Origin: Streptomyces canus
GTDB lineage: Bacteria > Actinomycetota > Actinomycetes > Streptomycetales > Streptomycetaceae
DNA length: 64,000 nucleotides
Direction of reading: 5' to 3'
Assembly (NCBI RefSeq): GCF_030816965.1
Contig: NZ_JAUSYQ010000002.1
Coordinates: forward strand, 2,327,001 to 2,391,000
Part shown: positions 63,461-64,000 of the stretch, in pieces
Position numbering within the stretch: position 1 is the stretch's first letter
Layout of the letters: each line of letters starts with the position of its first letter
Position numbers and translations under genes: made by a program
Notes under the pieces: model-generated
Told to the model about the DNA's origin: nothing
What the model saw: only the letters and a program-made list of their open reading frames with translations
Databases searched by the model: none

Positions 63461-64000
63461 AGGGCCTCCAGTCCCCGAGATACGTCCGCCGGGTGTGCAC
63501 CGCGGCCTCTTCGGCGGTCAGCTGGGGCCGGTTGTCGGGGACGGAGATCACCGCGCCGGGACCGGAGTTGGCGTACTCCCGGAAGCGCATGGTCTGCCAG
63601 GGATAGGCCTCGCGCATGTTGGTGTAGGGCGCGACCGGGTCGATCCCGGGCCCGATCCGGCTGTTCCGTACCACGAGGGACGGCCAGGCGGTCGTCTCGT
63701 ACGACGGCACCCAGGGCCGTGCCAGTTTGTACGCCGCGTCCTCGGCCCCCGAGGTGATGCGGGAGCGGACGGCGAGGATGCCGTAGGGGTTGGCGCGGGC
63801 CGTGGACGGGGCGAAGACCATGCCCTTGGGGGTGAAGTCGACGTCCCGCTGGAGGGTGTGGAAATGGCACTCCTCGAAGACGGCGGTGGCCCTGCCGAAG
63901 ACGAAGTCGACGTCGCCCTCGATGTAGCAACGCCGGAAGTACTGCCGGTCGAAGGCGGTGAGCGCGGTGGTCTCGACGAAGAGGGTGTCCTGGTGGGCCA
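63447..64000 (-). CDS. Pectinesterase (CE8), 5' part beyond window
   Basis: The readable 184 residues hold the CE8 core: QDTLFV, QYFRRCYIEGDVDFVFGRATAVFEECHFH with the catalytic Asp in GDVDFVFG, TPKGMVFAP, and LARPWVPSYETT with the arginine-tryptophan (RPW) substrate motif. Ends YLGDWRPYERR. It removes methyl esters from homogalacturonan, making it a PL9 substrate. The start lies outside the window. Confidence 0.93.
   Translation of the reverse strand, partial: AHQDTLFVETTALTAFDRQYFRRCYIEGDVDFVFGRATAVFEECHFHTLQRDVDFTPKGMVFAPSTARANPYGILAVRSRITSGAEDAAYKLARPWVPSYETTAWPSLVVRNSRIGPGIDPVAPYTNMREAYPWQTMRFREYANSGPGAVISVPDNRPQLTAEEAAVHTRRTYLGDWRPYERR

Overview
The window is chromosomal DNA of a Streptomyces (Actinobacteria). 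Reasons: very high G+C with strong GC3 bias, many GTG (and a few TTG) starts, tight ATGA/GTGA gene overlaps, Tat-type secreted enzymes, a PhoP-type PHO box, SigE-family and ECF sigma factors, and gene neighbourhoods (pit, then the cobalamin cluster, then ectABCD) that I recall from the S. coelicolor SCO184x-186x region. The species cannot be fixed from the sequence alone.

Layout. 1-5.8 kb: a partial hypothetical gene, an alpha/beta hydrolase, a class II aldolase, and a GH25 lysozyme gene destroyed by an IS200/IS605-type insertion that carries only tnpB. 5.8-7.5 kb: a PiT phosphate transporter behind a PHO box, plus a small membrane protein and a strong terminator. 7.6-26.0 kb: a cobalamin riboswitch and a large cobalamin operon (cobD, cobQ, cobN, a ChlI/ChlD fusion, cobO, cobB, cobI, then cobM, cobL, cbiG-cobJ, cobH, cbiX, cobC), interrupted by one opposite-strand ZIP-family metal transporter. 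25.9-32.6 kb: a minus-strand carbohydrate operon (two ABC permeases, lipoprotein binding protein, LacI regulator, DUF2264 protein) behind three LacI-type operators and carrying a 180-bp inverted-repeat element. 32.8-36.7 kb: amidohydrolase, a frameshifted small gene, and a glutamate-type polar amino-acid ABC operon behind a consensus promoter overlapped by a perfect palindrome. 36.8-38.3 kb: a second tnpB-only IS. 38.3-43 kb: a class V aminotransferase and the ectoine/hydroxyectoine operon ectABCD. 43-54.8 kb: an ECF sigma with an unusual anti-sigma fusion, a class V aminotransferase-like protein, FrnE-type DsbA, DUF1349, ketoglutarate-semialdehyde dehydrogenase with a divergent IclR regulator, an acetyltransferase, a PBP2-type transpeptidase, a purine permease, and a SigE-family sigma with a membrane partner. 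54.9-64 kb: a pectin/rhamnogalacturonan utilisation island (PL4 lyase, two PL9 pectate lyases, a tandem GH43 protein, a secreted alpha/beta hydrolase, a CE8 pectinesterase, an acid phosphatase).

How the genes work together. The cob cluster encodes most corrin-ring steps and lower-loop assembly up to cobinamide phosphate, under riboswitch control. The 26-32 kb ABC/LacI/DUF2264 operon looks like uptake and intracellular processing of an oligosaccharide. The 55-64 kb enzymes would release pectic oligosaccharides outside the cell, and the KGSADH/IclR pair could finish acidic-sugar catabolism; this link is inference. I see no CRISPR array, no tRNA or rRNA, and no biosynthetic megasynthase. The most unusual signals are a hairpin that encloses the cobD start codon downstream of the riboswitch, a CobB protein whose interdomain linker is made of genome-dispersed repeat DNA, the triple LacI operator, the 180-bp element, and the palindrome-overlapped TTGAGA/TATAAT promoter.
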